Assembly: GCF_030813115.1 (NCBI RefSeq)
Contig: NZ_JAUSTY010000016.1
Location: 52,920 to 116,919, forward strand
Reading direction: 5' to 3'
DNA length: 64,000 nt
Source of the DNA: Bacillus horti
Lineage (GTDB): Bacteria; Bacillota; Bacilli; Caldalkalibacillales; JCM-10596
Part shown: piece by piece, positions 34,783 through 43,705 of the stretch
Numbering within the stretch: position 1 is the stretch's first letter
How the letters are laid out: each line of letters begins with the position of its first letter
Translations under genes and position numbers: made by a program
The notes under the pieces: model-generated
Told to the model about the DNA's origin: nothing
Database searches by the model: none
What the model saw: the letters and a program-made list of their open reading frames with translations, nothing else

Positions 34783-34896
34783 CTATAATTACCTCCTTGA
34801 AATAGTAGCGTTATTCTACTCATTCTACATGGCTCTATCGTTTCACACAAGGAGATATGTCTTTTACTAGATTAAAGAATAGACTTTATTTGTTAT

Positions 34897-35973
34897 CTAC
34901 TCAACATCCACAAACCGAATTTCAGTTCCATCCTCTAAAGAACGCACAAATTGCTCCACCAACTGATAGCAAGCCTCAAAATCCTTCCAATCCATCACTT
35001 CTACAGGAGAATGGGCGTAGCGTGTGGGGATGGAAACGACTCCTGTTGGAATTCCACCAAGGCTAGTAGCTAAAGCTCCACCGTCTGTACCAATCCCTGG
35101 AAAGACCTCCATCTGGTAGTTTATCTCCTTCTTCTTAGCCACCTCAACCAGACGCTTTCTCACCCAAGGATGAGCTACTAAGCTGAAATCTAGCACTTTA
35201 ATTCCTGCTCCTTTTCCAAGGGCTAAGGTTCCATCCATCATTTCTTCAAATGTATCACTTACCGCTGTGGTGTCTACCGCTAAAGCTACATCAGGCTGCA
35301 CATGATAAGCAGCTACTTGTGCTCCACGTAAACCGACCTCTTCCTGTACGGAAAATACGGCGTATACATCTCCTGACGAAGGCTGCTCCTTCAACTCCTT
35401 TAGTAGCTCCAATAGAATGGCACAGCTTGCCCTATCATCAAAAGATTTTCCGACCAATCGAGAAACTCCGTCCGCTTGACCGATAAAATCTAGCTCACTA
35501 TCCCATCCAATAGGTGTACCTACTTCTATTCCCATACTATGTACTTCCTCAGCATTTGAAGCACCTACATCAATATATAGCTGAGCATGCTTCCTAACCT
35601 TTTGGGGATCATCATATTTCATAAAATGAGCAGAGATTGTACCAATGACCCCTTTCACATAACCTGTTTCGGTTCTAAGCTTTACCTTTTGAGCTAGTAT
35701 AATACGATCATCATGTCCCCCGTTTTTCTCAAAGCGGATTAATCCGTTAGGCTCTATTTTCTTAACGACAAAGCCTGTCTCATCCATATGAGCAGATAGC
35801 AAAACACTCGGAGCACTCCCTCTCCCCTTTTTCAAAGCAATGACATTTCCTAACGCATCAATACGAACCTCATCTGCATATTTCTTCGCTTCCTTATAGA
35901 CAAATCTGGCCACTTCCTCCTCAAATCCCGGTGGTCCTATTAGTGAAGTTAGTTGTTGTAGTAAATCCTTCAT
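34897..35973 (-). CDS. M42-family aminopeptidase
   Basis: The 358-residue di-zinc aminopeptidase has the M42 motifs: HMDETGFVV (first His and Asp), SFDDRASCAILLE (bridging Asp), VQEEVGLRGA (catalytic Glu pair), AVDTTAVSD and the C-terminal YAHSPVEV (last His). B. subtilis paralogues include YsdC and YtoP. It trims peptides in the cytoplasm, usually as a large oligomer. GGAGGAAG lies ahead of the ATG. It may be co-transcribed with the gene upstream at 36071-36931, though 97 bp separate them. Confidence 0.9.
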   Translation of the reverse strand: MKDLLQQLTSLIGPPGFEEEVARFVYKEAKKYADEVRIDALGNVIALKKGRGSAPSVLLSAHMDETGFVVKKIEPNGLIRFEKNGGHDDRIILAQKVKLRTETGYVKGVIGTISAHFMKYDDPQKVRKHAQLYIDVGASNAEEVHSMGIEVGTPIGWDSELDFIGQADGVSRLVGKSFDDRASCAILLELLKELKEQPSSGDVYAVFSVQEEVGLRGAQVAAYHVQPDVALAVDTTAVSDTFEEMMDGTLALGKGAGIKVLDFSLVAHPWVRKRLVEVAKKKEINYQMEVFPGIGTDGGALATSLGGIPTGVVSIPTRYAHSPVEVMDWKDFEACYQLVEQFVRSLEDGTEIRFVDVE

Positions 35974-36070
35974 TTACTCTTCCTCCTTCTGCTTAGATAA
36001 GTTTATTAATAGGTTTAACTCCTAAGTGAGATCTTATCTACTAGTTTTAACCATATATAGACATATCCTA

Positions 36071-36931
36071 TTATTCCTTTTCAAGCTCATTATCCCTAAT
36101 CTGCTGAGCCACCTCTGCTGCATCATTCATGGATACGGTCCAGCGAGATTGACTCGCAAGTCCTTGCTCCACTAGCTGACGTACACCACCTTGATCATGA
36201 AACAGAAAAGTCCATGGCGTACTTGAAAGAGCCTTCACCTGTAATTCTGGCACATGGAAATGTTGAGCTAAAAAGGCTTCCGACTCAGCTTCGACAGTTT
36301 CTAAGTCATATCGTAAATGAGCGTTAGAAAAATCTAGGCTACTCCCTGTTCCATTTTGAATTAAAACTGTGGCAAAGCACTTCCCTTCATGATTAAAGCC
36401 TGTCCGCACAGGAAGGAATCTCACTGCACCAAGCTTCGGAGGGTCTTGTTCATTCATTTGTGTAAATAGGAGCCGATCCTGCTGAGAGATCGCCTTATCC
36501 CAGGTTTCTTGTAAGAGGACAGGACATACCTTTGACCGCTCTTGGAACTCCACCCAATCTCCGGATTCAATCCACTTTTCAGGTGGAGTAGGAAAAGCTA
36601 TATTACAATACAAAATAGCCTTCTCCACAGCTTCCTTCCCTTTATATACGTCTACTTCTATCCTATCGTACAGGTTTTCTTCACGTCCCTGTACATAACC
36701 TTCAAGCTCATCCACACCTGGCAAATCTCTCGGGTCTAGTAGATATAGCTCACCTTTCACTTTATATGTTTTGCTTTGATTGATTTCTAATACCGGATAG
36801 CCTAATCCTGTGTCAAAAAGCTTCCCATACACCCAACATTCCTGCTCAATACAACTAGAGTGGCGCAGAAAAGCATGATTGTTTTCTCCCTGTCTTAACG
36901 TCCCATACACAAATAAATATAAAGGGCTCAT
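36071..36931 (-). CDS. gamma-glutamylcyclotransferase-like domain fused to a SLAP domain
   Basis: The 286-residue protein starts with an AIG2/GGCT fold: LFVYGTLRQGENN (substrate loop) and VDELEGYVQGREENLYDR with the catalytic-type Glu, to about residue 130. The C-terminal half (about residues 145-250) carries DPPKLGAVRFLPVRTGF, VLIQNGTGSSLDF and a TPWTFLF tail. This is the layout of the SLAP domain known from Bacillus accessory-secretion/S-layer assembly proteins. I know no standard protein with both. There is no signal peptide. The ATG used has GGAG eight bases upstream. Confidence 0.75.
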   Translation of the reverse strand: MSPLYLFVYGTLRQGENNHAFLRHSSCIEQECWVYGKLFDTGLGYPVLEINQSKTYKVKGELYLLDPRDLPGVDELEGYVQGREENLYDRIEVDVYKGKEAVEKAILYCNIAFPTPPEKWIESGDWVEFQERSKVCPVLLQETWDKAISQQDRLLFTQMNEQDPPKLGAVRFLPVRTGFNHEGKCFATVLIQNGTGSSLDFSNAHLRYDLETVEAESEAFLAQHFHVPELQVKALSSTPWTFLFHDQGGVRQLVEQGLASQSRWTVSMNDAAEVAQQIRDNELEKE

Positions 36932-37078
36932 CTTTTTTTCTCCTTTTTCGCTTCCTATCTGCAACATAATTCTGACTTCTAAAGTCTAGTTTACTATACT
37001 AGAGAAAATTTTACCGCATCTAAAACAGCCAGACTTAACAGCATTTTTCAATTTAACTTTAAAAGGGGGAATAAAAAC

Positions 37079-39187
37079 ATGTCGGACAAACAAATTAGAA
37101 GAAAAAGCATCTTACTGCTAACAGTAGGAGTATCCGTTCTGACTATGGTTCTTCTATTGTTTATTGTTGAGCAACCACCGTCACCTTCACATTCTACTAC
37201 ATCGAATCCGGACACCTTACAGACTCAAGTACCAGACGTACAGCTTCTTAACGCTTCATCACAAGGTCTACCAGTAGTAGGTTCACAGGAGCAGCTTTAT
37301 GAACTGGTGAAAAAGGTCTATGATGATCAAAAGGAACCTTGGTTCAAAAACCTATTTGGCAGAACCTTTAACCAAAATGATAGCTCAGGAGCAGAAGAAG
37401 AAAGTGGAGCCATAGCTGATACAGCAGCTAACTCCTCAGAATTTGCAGAAACCAACCTACAAGTAGCTGGCGTTGATGAAGCAGACATTGTCAAAACTGA
37501 CGGACAAAATGTGTACAGCTTTCGTCAAAGTAACACGGGACAGTCTAGCTTACTCGTTTCAAGAGTTTACCCCATAGAGGATATGAGTATTTTACAAGAA
37601 GTAGAGTATGAGGAATACTTTTACCCTTTTTCAATGTATGTAGATGAGCAGCATCTTGTTGTGATTGGACAGGAATATCTACCCTACATAGCACAAGGCT
37701 ATGATAATGATACCGAGCAGGCAACTGAGAACGTGGCTAGAGATTTAATTTCTCCTGCGGGACACTCCATGACCAAGGTCATTGTATACAATAGAGATAA
37801 CTCAGGAAAGCTACAGACTGAGCGTGAGCTTGAATTTGAAGGTTCGTATCTGTCCTCCCGTAAAATAGACAAGGACATCTATGTATTAACAAACGAGTAT
37901 TTAAGCTACGTGGAACCACGTACTGGCAGGCTAAAAGAAACAATAGCTCCTCCTACCTACCGTGATACGTCCATCTCTGAAGACTATCACTACATTAGCT
38001 ATGATCAGATGTTCTATTTCCCTGATCCAAGCATGAATTACCTAAATGTCGCTGGATTCAGTTTAGATAAACCAGAGCAGCCTGTGGATTTGAACGCTTA
38101 TCTAGGTGGAGGTCAAGACATTTACGGAACCAAAGAGCATTTATTTGTGACTCAATCTAATTATCGTACTTTAGACTCCACTTTAGACTCTAATGCCGTC
38201 AGTGCAGATATGGCTGTGAGCAGACCTTTCTTCGGTGGAGGTGTTGAATCGACAACCATCTATAAATTTGCTTGGAAAGAAGGACGTACGGAATTCATTA
38301 CCCAAGGAGATGTTCCGGGAAGAATGCTAAATCAATTTTCCATGGATGAACATAACGGGCATTTAAGAATAGCCACAACATCCGGAGACATGTGGGCAGA
38401 GGATGAAAATCAATCGGAAAATCATTTATTTGTCATGGATCATCAGCTACAAATTGTTGGCCAAATTGATGGTATTGCCCCTGGCGAACAAATTTATTCA
38501 GCCAGATTCATGGGAGACCGTGCTTATATGGTTACATTTAGAACAGTTGATCCTTTATTTGTACTTGATCTACAAGATCCAACACAGCCAACTGTATTAG
38601 GAGAGTTGAAAATACCAGGTTTCAGTAACTATCTGCATCCCTATGATGAAAATCATGTGATTGGCTTTGGTATGGATACAGAAGAGTTTGTTGAAACAGA
38701 CTGGCAAGGAAATGAAAGAGAGATGGCCATTCAAACTGGAGTAAAGCTTACTCTATTTGATATTACAGACCCTAATCAGCCAAAGGAAAAGTTTGTAGAG
38801 AAAATTGGAGACCAAGGAACATACTCAGATCTGAATCACAACCACAAGGCTCTATTGTTCTCTAAAGAGAGAGATATCTTTGCCTTCCCTATTCAGGTCT
38901 ATAAAGCTCTACCTAATAACACCAACAAGTCACCATGGCAGGAAACGAAATTTGATTATCAGGGAATCTACATTTATGGCATAAACTCAGATCAAGGCTT
39001 CCAGTTAAAGGGCAAAATTAGCCAAATGAGTCAAGAACAAATTCAAAACAACCCATGGGATCATTACGATAGATGGATTCAACGAGCACTTTACATTGAA
39101 GATACTGTTTACACCATCTCAAACGGCCGCATCCAAGCAAATGATTTAAATAGCCTGGACTTACTTAATACGCTAGATATGAAATAA
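37079..39187 (+). CDS. secreted beta-propeller domain protein
   Basis: The 702-residue protein has an N-terminal signal or anchor (about residues 10-31) and a long Ser/Thr-rich linker. The beta-propeller family (PF09826 type) signature TNLQVAGVDEADIVKTDGQ lies near residues 125-145, followed by repeated propeller blades to the C-terminus. Homologues are extracytoplasmic and widespread in Bacillus, with no proven function. AAAGGGGG lies upstream of the ATG. The gene stands alone and ends at the strong terminator at 39281-39326. Confidence 0.88.
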   Translation: MSDKQIRRKSILLLTVGVSVLTMVLLLFIVEQPPSPSHSTTSNPDTLQTQVPDVQLLNASSQGLPVVGSQEQLYELVKKVYDDQKEPWFKNLFGRTFNQNDSSGAEEESGAIADTAANSSEFAETNLQVAGVDEADIVKTDGQNVYSFRQSNTGQSSLLVSRVYPIEDMSILQEVEYEEYFYPFSMYVDEQHLVVIGQEYLPYIAQGYDNDTEQATENVARDLISPAGHSMTKVIVYNRDNSGKLQTERELEFEGSYLSSRKIDKDIYVLTNEYLSYVEPRTGRLKETIAPPTYRDTSISEDYHYISYDQMFYFPDPSMNYLNVAGFSLDKPEQPVDLNAYLGGGQDIYGTKEHLFVTQSNYRTLDSTLDSNAVSADMAVSRPFFGGGVESTTIYKFAWKEGRTEFITQGDVPGRMLNQFSMDEHNGHLRIATTSGDMWAEDENQSENHLFVMDHQLQIVGQIDGIAPGEQIYSARFMGDRAYMVTFRTVDPLFVLDLQDPTQPTVLGELKIPGFSNYLHPYDENHVIGFGMDTEEFVETDWQGNEREMAIQTGVKLTLFDITDPNQPKEKFVEKIGDQGTYSDLNHNHKALLFSKERDIFAFPIQVYKALPNNTNKSPWQETKFDYQGIYIYGINSDQGFQLKGKISQMSQEQIQNNPWDHYDRWIQRALYIEDTVYTISNGRIQANDLNSLDLLNTLDMK

Positions 39188-39280
39188 AGCATAATTTTGT
39201 GGGCAAGGTTTGAGCTTATAAATGATCAATGAATGTTTGATAAAAAGTGACTATTGCTAACCAAAATTTAGCTTCATTTA

Positions 39281-39326
39281 AAAAGTCCTTAAGAAACACA
39301 TAACGGTGTGCTCTTAAGGACTTTTT
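39281..39326. terminator. strong bidirectional terminator
   Basis: AAAAGTCCTTAAGA and TCTTAAGGACTTTT are fully complementary over 14 bp around a 17-nt loop and end in a T-run on both strands. It lies between the convergent beta-propeller (+) and MFS (-) genes. Confidence 0.93.
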
Positions 39327-39337
39327 GCAAGACAAGA

Positions 39338-40573
39338 CTAAGCTTCCTCTGCCCACTCTCTTAGCTTTTGATCGGACGGAAGGAAATAAGCAACCACTCC
39401 GATAAGGGGCAGGAATCCTGCTGCAATCATAACAGGAGTTAAGGAAAAGATATCAACCAATCCTCCCAATGCTAATGAACCTAATGCCCCCATCCCAAAT
39501 GCTAAGCCAATCGTTAAACCGGTAACCGTGCCGATTTTTCCAGGGACAAGCTCCTGAGCATATACCACCGTTACAGAAAAGCTAGATAAGATAATAAATC
39601 CGTTAATTAGGAAAATCGCATACGCCCATTCCTGACTAACATACGGAAGAATCAGGGTTAAAGGTGCTGAACCAAGCATGGAGAAAAGAATAATTTTCTT
39701 TTTACCAAAGCGATCAGCTAAAGGACCACCCATAAATGTTCCTACAGCTCCAGCCGCTAAAAAGATAAAAATATAAATTTGTGCCTCCTCAACAAGCAAG
39801 CCATACTCCTGCATAAGATAAAAGGGATAATAATTTGTAATGCTAGCATGGTACCAGGAGCGGGCAAAAATGAAAAACAAAAGCAATCCCATCGCTATTC
39901 GTACAGCTTTTATCTTCTCAGGATTCACTTTTCTAACCGCTTGTGACTTTTTAGGAGGAGCAAATACATGCATCCTCTCCTTCGCCCACCTTGCTACAAA
40001 TAGCAATACAATGGAAGCCATTGCAGCAACAAACGTAAACCAAATCGCTCCAAACTGACCAAGAGGTACAAAGATTAGAACGGTCATAATCGGAGCTAAA
40101 GCCTGCCCCGCGTTTCCACCAACCTGAAAGATGGACTGTGCTAACCCTCTTCGTTGGCCAGCAGCTAAGTACACCACACGCGAGCCCTCAGGATGAAAAA
40201 CAGCAGAGCCTACTCCAACCAGGACGACGGAAAGTAAAACAAAGTAAAAATTAGAGGCGAAAGCTAACCCGAGCATCCCTAAAAATGTAAAAAACATCCC
40301 CATTGGCAATAAAAAAGGAGATGGACGCTTGTCCGTATAAAATCCCACGAAGGGCTGCATAATTGAAGCTGTCATATTAAGAGCAAAGCCAATCATACCT
40401 AGCTGAAAATAGGTCAGATTCATGGACTCCTGTAGGATTGGAAAAATAGCAGGAATAACCGATTGAATAGAATCATTTAACAAATGAACAAAGCTAATAG
40501 CAAATAAAACTCTATAGGTTGTTTGCTGATCTAGGTTCACCTTCGGCTTCGGTTGAACCGTTGCTGTTTGCAT
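39338..40573 (-). CDS. fsr: MFS transporter, fosmidomycin-resistance (Fsr) type
   Basis: The 411-residue transporter has 12 membrane segments. It has the Fsr-type start SFVHLLNDSIQSVIPAIFP, GFYTDKRPSPF in the first loop and GVGSAVFHPEGSRVVYLAAG in the fifth segment, all typical of Fsr/YfnC proteins. Members export fosmidomycin and related or unknown compounds. The start is the ATG seven bases after GGGGGAA; a GTG five codons upstream contains part of that site. It ends at the shared bidirectional terminator. Confidence 0.88.
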   Translation of the reverse strand: MQTATVQPKPKVNLDQQTTYRVLFAISFVHLLNDSIQSVIPAIFPILQESMNLTYFQLGMIGFALNMTASIMQPFVGFYTDKRPSPFLLPMGMFFTFLGMLGLAFASNFYFVLLSVVLVGVGSAVFHPEGSRVVYLAAGQRRGLAQSIFQVGGNAGQALAPIMTVLIFVPLGQFGAIWFTFVAAMASIVLLFVARWAKERMHVFAPPKKSQAVRKVNPEKIKAVRIAMGLLLFFIFARSWYHASITNYYPFYLMQEYGLLVEEAQIYIFIFLAAGAVGTFMGGPLADRFGKKKIILFSMLGSAPLTLILPYVSQEWAYAIFLINGFIILSSFSVTVVYAQELVPGKIGTVTGLTIGLAFGMGALGSLALGGLVDIFSLTPVMIAAGFLPLIGVVAYFLPSDQKLREWAEEA

Positions 40574-40823
40574 AAGTGTTTCCCCCACATCTCTCTACTT
40601 TCTCTATCACTGAATTTTTTCAATCTTCATAATTAGTATCTTATCTTAATTTCTTGCTTAGAGACAAGAGTTTTTTTCGGGAGGCTAAATATTTCTATAA
40701 TCTTACTAGAGGATTTTTACTCCGAGACTTTCGGTTTATCTCTGAATGTAAAACTTTTCAATTTATTTTACGTCTATAACACTAGGAAAAGAAATGAAAA
40801 ACAAAGAAAGGAGACGATCACCA

Positions 40824-41801
40824 ATGAATAACATATCAAATTACACACAAAAAATGATTCAAAAAATCACAATAGCTACTTTACTAACATCACTAGTCGG
40901 TTCTGCCGCATTTGCTCCACCAAGTGCTTTTTCAGCAAAGGATGATAAGAGCCACTCCGCAACCCCTTCTGCCTATGTAAATAACTATAAAGCAGATGGT
41001 GAAGTGCTTATTCAGAATGGACTTACCTACGCTACTCTCACAGATATGAGCCACCTAGGAAACTATAAATTTTCCTTTAACAACGAAAAGAAAGAAATTA
41101 CGGTTAGGAATGAAAATGATACGTATGTCCTTAAAGTAGGACAAAAACTAGCAAGCAAAAATGGTGAAACACAGTCGCTTTCTGCTACACCGATCATTCA
41201 TAACAATAAAACCTTGGTTCCTTTACGAGCGTTAGGAGAGCTTTTTCAAGCGAGGGTTCAATGGAATCAATCTACAAAAACAGCTTATATTTTAAAAGCA
41301 GATCAAGTCATTCTTGAGAAGCTTAGTAGCGCTGATCTTAGCACCAAGCGTAACGCTGCTGTGAATCTACCAAGATATTCGCCATTAAAGGAGCATGAAC
41401 TAGAACATCTTGAACAGCTTGGAGATAGCAACTATAGCAAAACCTATTATTTTGAAAAAGGAAAGTCAGATTCCTTCTTTGAGAAAGATTTTCGAGATCT
41501 AATCAGCTATTATGAAATTGAGAATAATATGGCTGTGCTAAAATGGCAGGCAAACCTAGATTCACAAAAGCAAGAAACGCACAGCGATCTATTTTTTATC
41601 AGTAATCCTGTTCTGAATGAAATCGGGGCTCGTCCAGCCGTTGAGAACTGGATTGTAGCCGAATTCTACTATGTACTTATGTCAGATTCAACTAATTATT
41701 CTCTTAGAGATAAAAACAAAATTTATATAGAACCAACAACAGTCATTTTAGAAAATTACAAGATAGAGAACGTTATCGTTCCTATTCCTGATGAAAAATA
41801 A
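40824..41801 (+). CDS. secreted protein with copper-amine-oxidase N-terminal domain
   Basis: The 325-residue protein has a signal peptide (about residues 14-38, cleavage near AFSA). A Cu_amine_oxidN1 domain (about residues 45-140) is recognisable from TPIIHNNKTLVPLRALGELF and VQWNQSTKTAYI. The C-terminal half has no recognised domain. The CAO-N domain is a common cell-surface module in Bacilli and does not imply amine oxidase activity. The start is the ATG after AAAGGAG, ten codons inside the open frame. Confidence 0.82.
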   Translation: MNNISNYTQKMIQKITIATLLTSLVGSAAFAPPSAFSAKDDKSHSATPSAYVNNYKADGEVLIQNGLTYATLTDMSHLGNYKFSFNNEKKEITVRNENDTYVLKVGQKLASKNGETQSLSATPIIHNNKTLVPLRALGELFQARVQWNQSTKTAYILKADQVILEKLSSADLSTKRNAAVNLPRYSPLKEHELEHLEQLGDSNYSKTYYFEKGKSDSFFEKDFRDLISYYEIENNMAVLKWQANLDSQKQETHSDLFFISNPVLNEIGARPAVENWIVAEFYYVLMSDSTNYSLRDKNKIYIEPTTVILENYKIENVIVPIPDEK

Positions 41802-42248
41802 GTCCATGAATTCTAATGGACATTTTTGCACCTTAGACGTGTTTTTTTAGACTCCAGAATTTCTAACGGTCATACGTGCACCTTAGCCGAGTAATAAGTG
41901 AAAATCTGCTGGATTTTTCATTCTAAGGGTATCCTATGTCCGTTAGAAATCAAATTTGATAATAATCGCCCTCTAAGAGTCTGATTTGTCCGTTACATTT
42001 TTCCTCTCCCCATGAGCTTTATACTCCTACTCTTTCATAAATTCTAGAACCTTAACACAAGATTATATTATGATATTTGTCACAATTTCGCTTATAAATG
42101 TAGCCAAAATCATTTGCATAAAGAGATATAATTTAATTAACAGAGTAGATTATAGATTTGCAGGCCTCAAGCTTAAATTTGTTATCTATTACGTCATGAT
42201 ATGGAGATCTTATAAGGTCATGAACTACATTTAAGGAGGTTTAAGATA
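41802..42248. other. intergenic region with repeat element
   Basis: The 447-bp gap holds the four-unit element at 41813-41996. Beyond that, a GTCATGA sequence occurs twice near 42194 and 42218, and a TTTAAGGAGG site serves the next gene. No further gene is apparent. Confidence 0.55.
41813..41996. repeat. four-unit palindromic intergenic element, locus B
   Basis: Four 24-bp hairpin units occur at 41813-41836, 41863-41886, 41923-41946 and 41973-41996. The first two read CTAA(N)GG...CCTTAG. The last two are the inverse, CTAAGG/CTAAGA...CCGTTAG/CCGTTAC. Spacings are exactly 50, 60 and 50 bp. Sequences differ from loci A and C, but the geometry and the hairpin form are the same. Confidence 0.72.
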
Positions 42249-42686
42249 ATGAGTAACAACAATCATAACTTCGACCTTAAGAATCAGAATAATCAACAAA
42301 AGGCAAGAGTAAATGAGGATCAAGCTCAGCCAAAGTACCAAAGCTGGATGGATACGATCTACAATGATTATGTAGCAAGTGGTGGCATGGATGACCTTCC
42401 TGGTAAAGGAAATCCCTTAAATCTTCAAAACAAAGATGCTCTCCAAAGCGTTCTAGAGGAAGCTGGGTATATTCCACAATGGTTAGAGCTCCAGCACAAA
42501 ATACGAGATCAGCTCCTAGACCTTATAAAACGTAAAGACTCCCTTGATGAACAGTCACTTCAAGCTGAAGTCATTAAGCTAAATCAACAGATTGCTAAAT
42601 TTAACAGCGAGGTTCCAAATGCTCAGCTGCAAAAAACAAGAATTTTCCCTGATATTATGGAAAAGCAAGTCAAGCATTGGCTTTAA
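42249..42686 (+). CDS. DUF1992 (DnaJ-homologue C28-like) protein
   Basis: The 145-residue protein carries the DUF1992 core from about residue 33: MDTIYNDYVASGGMDDLPGKGNPL, with the invariant LPGKGxPL, and later PQWLELQHKIRDQ and FNSEVPNAQLQK. The first 30 residues are Asn/Gln-rich and probably disordered. Function in bacteria is unknown. AAGGAGG lies eight bases before the ATG. Confidence 0.85.
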   Translation: MSNNNHNFDLKNQNNQQKARVNEDQAQPKYQSWMDTIYNDYVASGGMDDLPGKGNPLNLQNKDALQSVLEEAGYIPQWLELQHKIRDQLLDLIKRKDSLDEQSLQAEVIKLNQQIAKFNSEVPNAQLQKTRIFPDIMEKQVKHWL

Positions 42687-42705
42687 GCGAAACGAACTGC
42701 TTGTT

Positions 42706-43578
42706 CTAAATTATTTTACGTCCAATAATTCTCCTGTATTGAATAGGTGTAATCCCTTCTATTTTTTTGAATAGCTTTGTAAAATAAGTGGAGTCCGTAA
42801 TTCCTACTTCTTTTGCAATGGCAGTCATTTTTTCATTTGTTGTTGATAAAAGGTGCTTAGCAACAGACATGCGATAATGAGCTAAATACTGTGTCGGAGT
42901 CATTCCCGTTGAATATTGCATACAGCGTGTAATGTAATCCGGATGGAACAGCAGCTCCTGACTGATATCCTCCATTTTAATTGGTTCTTGAAAATGACCA
43001 TGAATATAAGCGAGCACCTTTTGACTGACCTGCTCAGCTGAGCTGGGTATGGATAGAGCTTCCTTCTGCAAAAATAAAATAAACTCTCCAAATAGAATCT
43101 GCTGCCTTAGCTTCGCATCAGGGGCATGGAGGAAATCCAATTCTACGATTCGTTGAAGCATACTCTCTAGCGTTTCTCTTTGCTTAATTTTTTTATACTT
43201 GGGGATATGCATTAAAAACTCTGCTGGATTAGTCCAAGTCCCTTCTTCAATCATAATTTTACTCCAATCAATATTCCCTTCCTCAACTAGCCTACATTCA
43301 TTTTGCATCTGAAAGTGGAGCCAATAATAATCCGTCTGCTGTTTACACCCAAGATGTCCGTAATGCTTAAGCATTGGAGAGAGGATGACATACTCACCTT
43401 CTTCTACCTCATATTGAACCTCATCTTCTGTAATAAACAGCTCTCCCTTTTTCACGTACAGCAAATCAAATAGCCTTAAGTCTGATCTTTTCATGTGTTT
43501 TTGTCCAATAGCAAAGCTGTCTTCTTCACATTTAATAAAAGTAGGAAATGGTGGAGAAATAAAAGTCAAGATACTCAT
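42706..43578 (-). CDS. AraC-family transcriptional regulator
   Basis: The 290-residue regulator has an N-terminal cupin-like sensing domain (about residues 20-105, with LLYVKKGELFITEDEVQYEVEEGEYVILSP). Its C-terminal AraC double helix-turn-helix (about residues 190-285) includes YRMSVAKHLLSTTNEKMTAIAKEVGITDSTYFTKLFKK. The start is the ATG eight bases after GAAGGAG. It is divergent from the MATE gene, 127 bp away, which is a plausible target. Confidence 0.9.
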   Translation of the reverse strand: MSILTFISPPFPTFIKCEEDSFAIGQKHMKRSDLRLFDLLYVKKGELFITEDEVQYEVEEGEYVILSPMLKHYGHLGCKQQTDYYWLHFQMQNECRLVEEGNIDWSKIMIEEGTWTNPAEFLMHIPKYKKIKQRETLESMLQRIVELDFLHAPDAKLRQQILFGEFILFLQKEALSIPSSAEQVSQKVLAYIHGHFQEPIKMEDISQELLFHPDYITRCMQYSTGMTPTQYLAHYRMSVAKHLLSTTNEKMTAIAKEVGITDSTYFTKLFKKIEGITPIQYRRIIGRKII

Positions 43579-43705
43579 GATACAGCTCCTTCTATTTAAG
43601 TCGAGATAGTGCAAATTAAATCGAATATTTCTCTTCCAATTCTTATATATTCACTTTATACTACATATAGCTTGAGTTCGTCAAAGTTCAAAGGAGTCTT
43701 ACATA

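Noticed and set aside
38403..38600. 65-codon frame inside the beta-propeller gene
   Set aside because: It is a same-strand shadow in another frame of a 702-residue gene with clear motifs.
41813..41996. Locus B repeats as a CRISPR array
   Set aside because: The units are imperfect, each is a palindrome, and half are inverted; spacers are not unique-length direct-repeat spacers and no cas gene is near.
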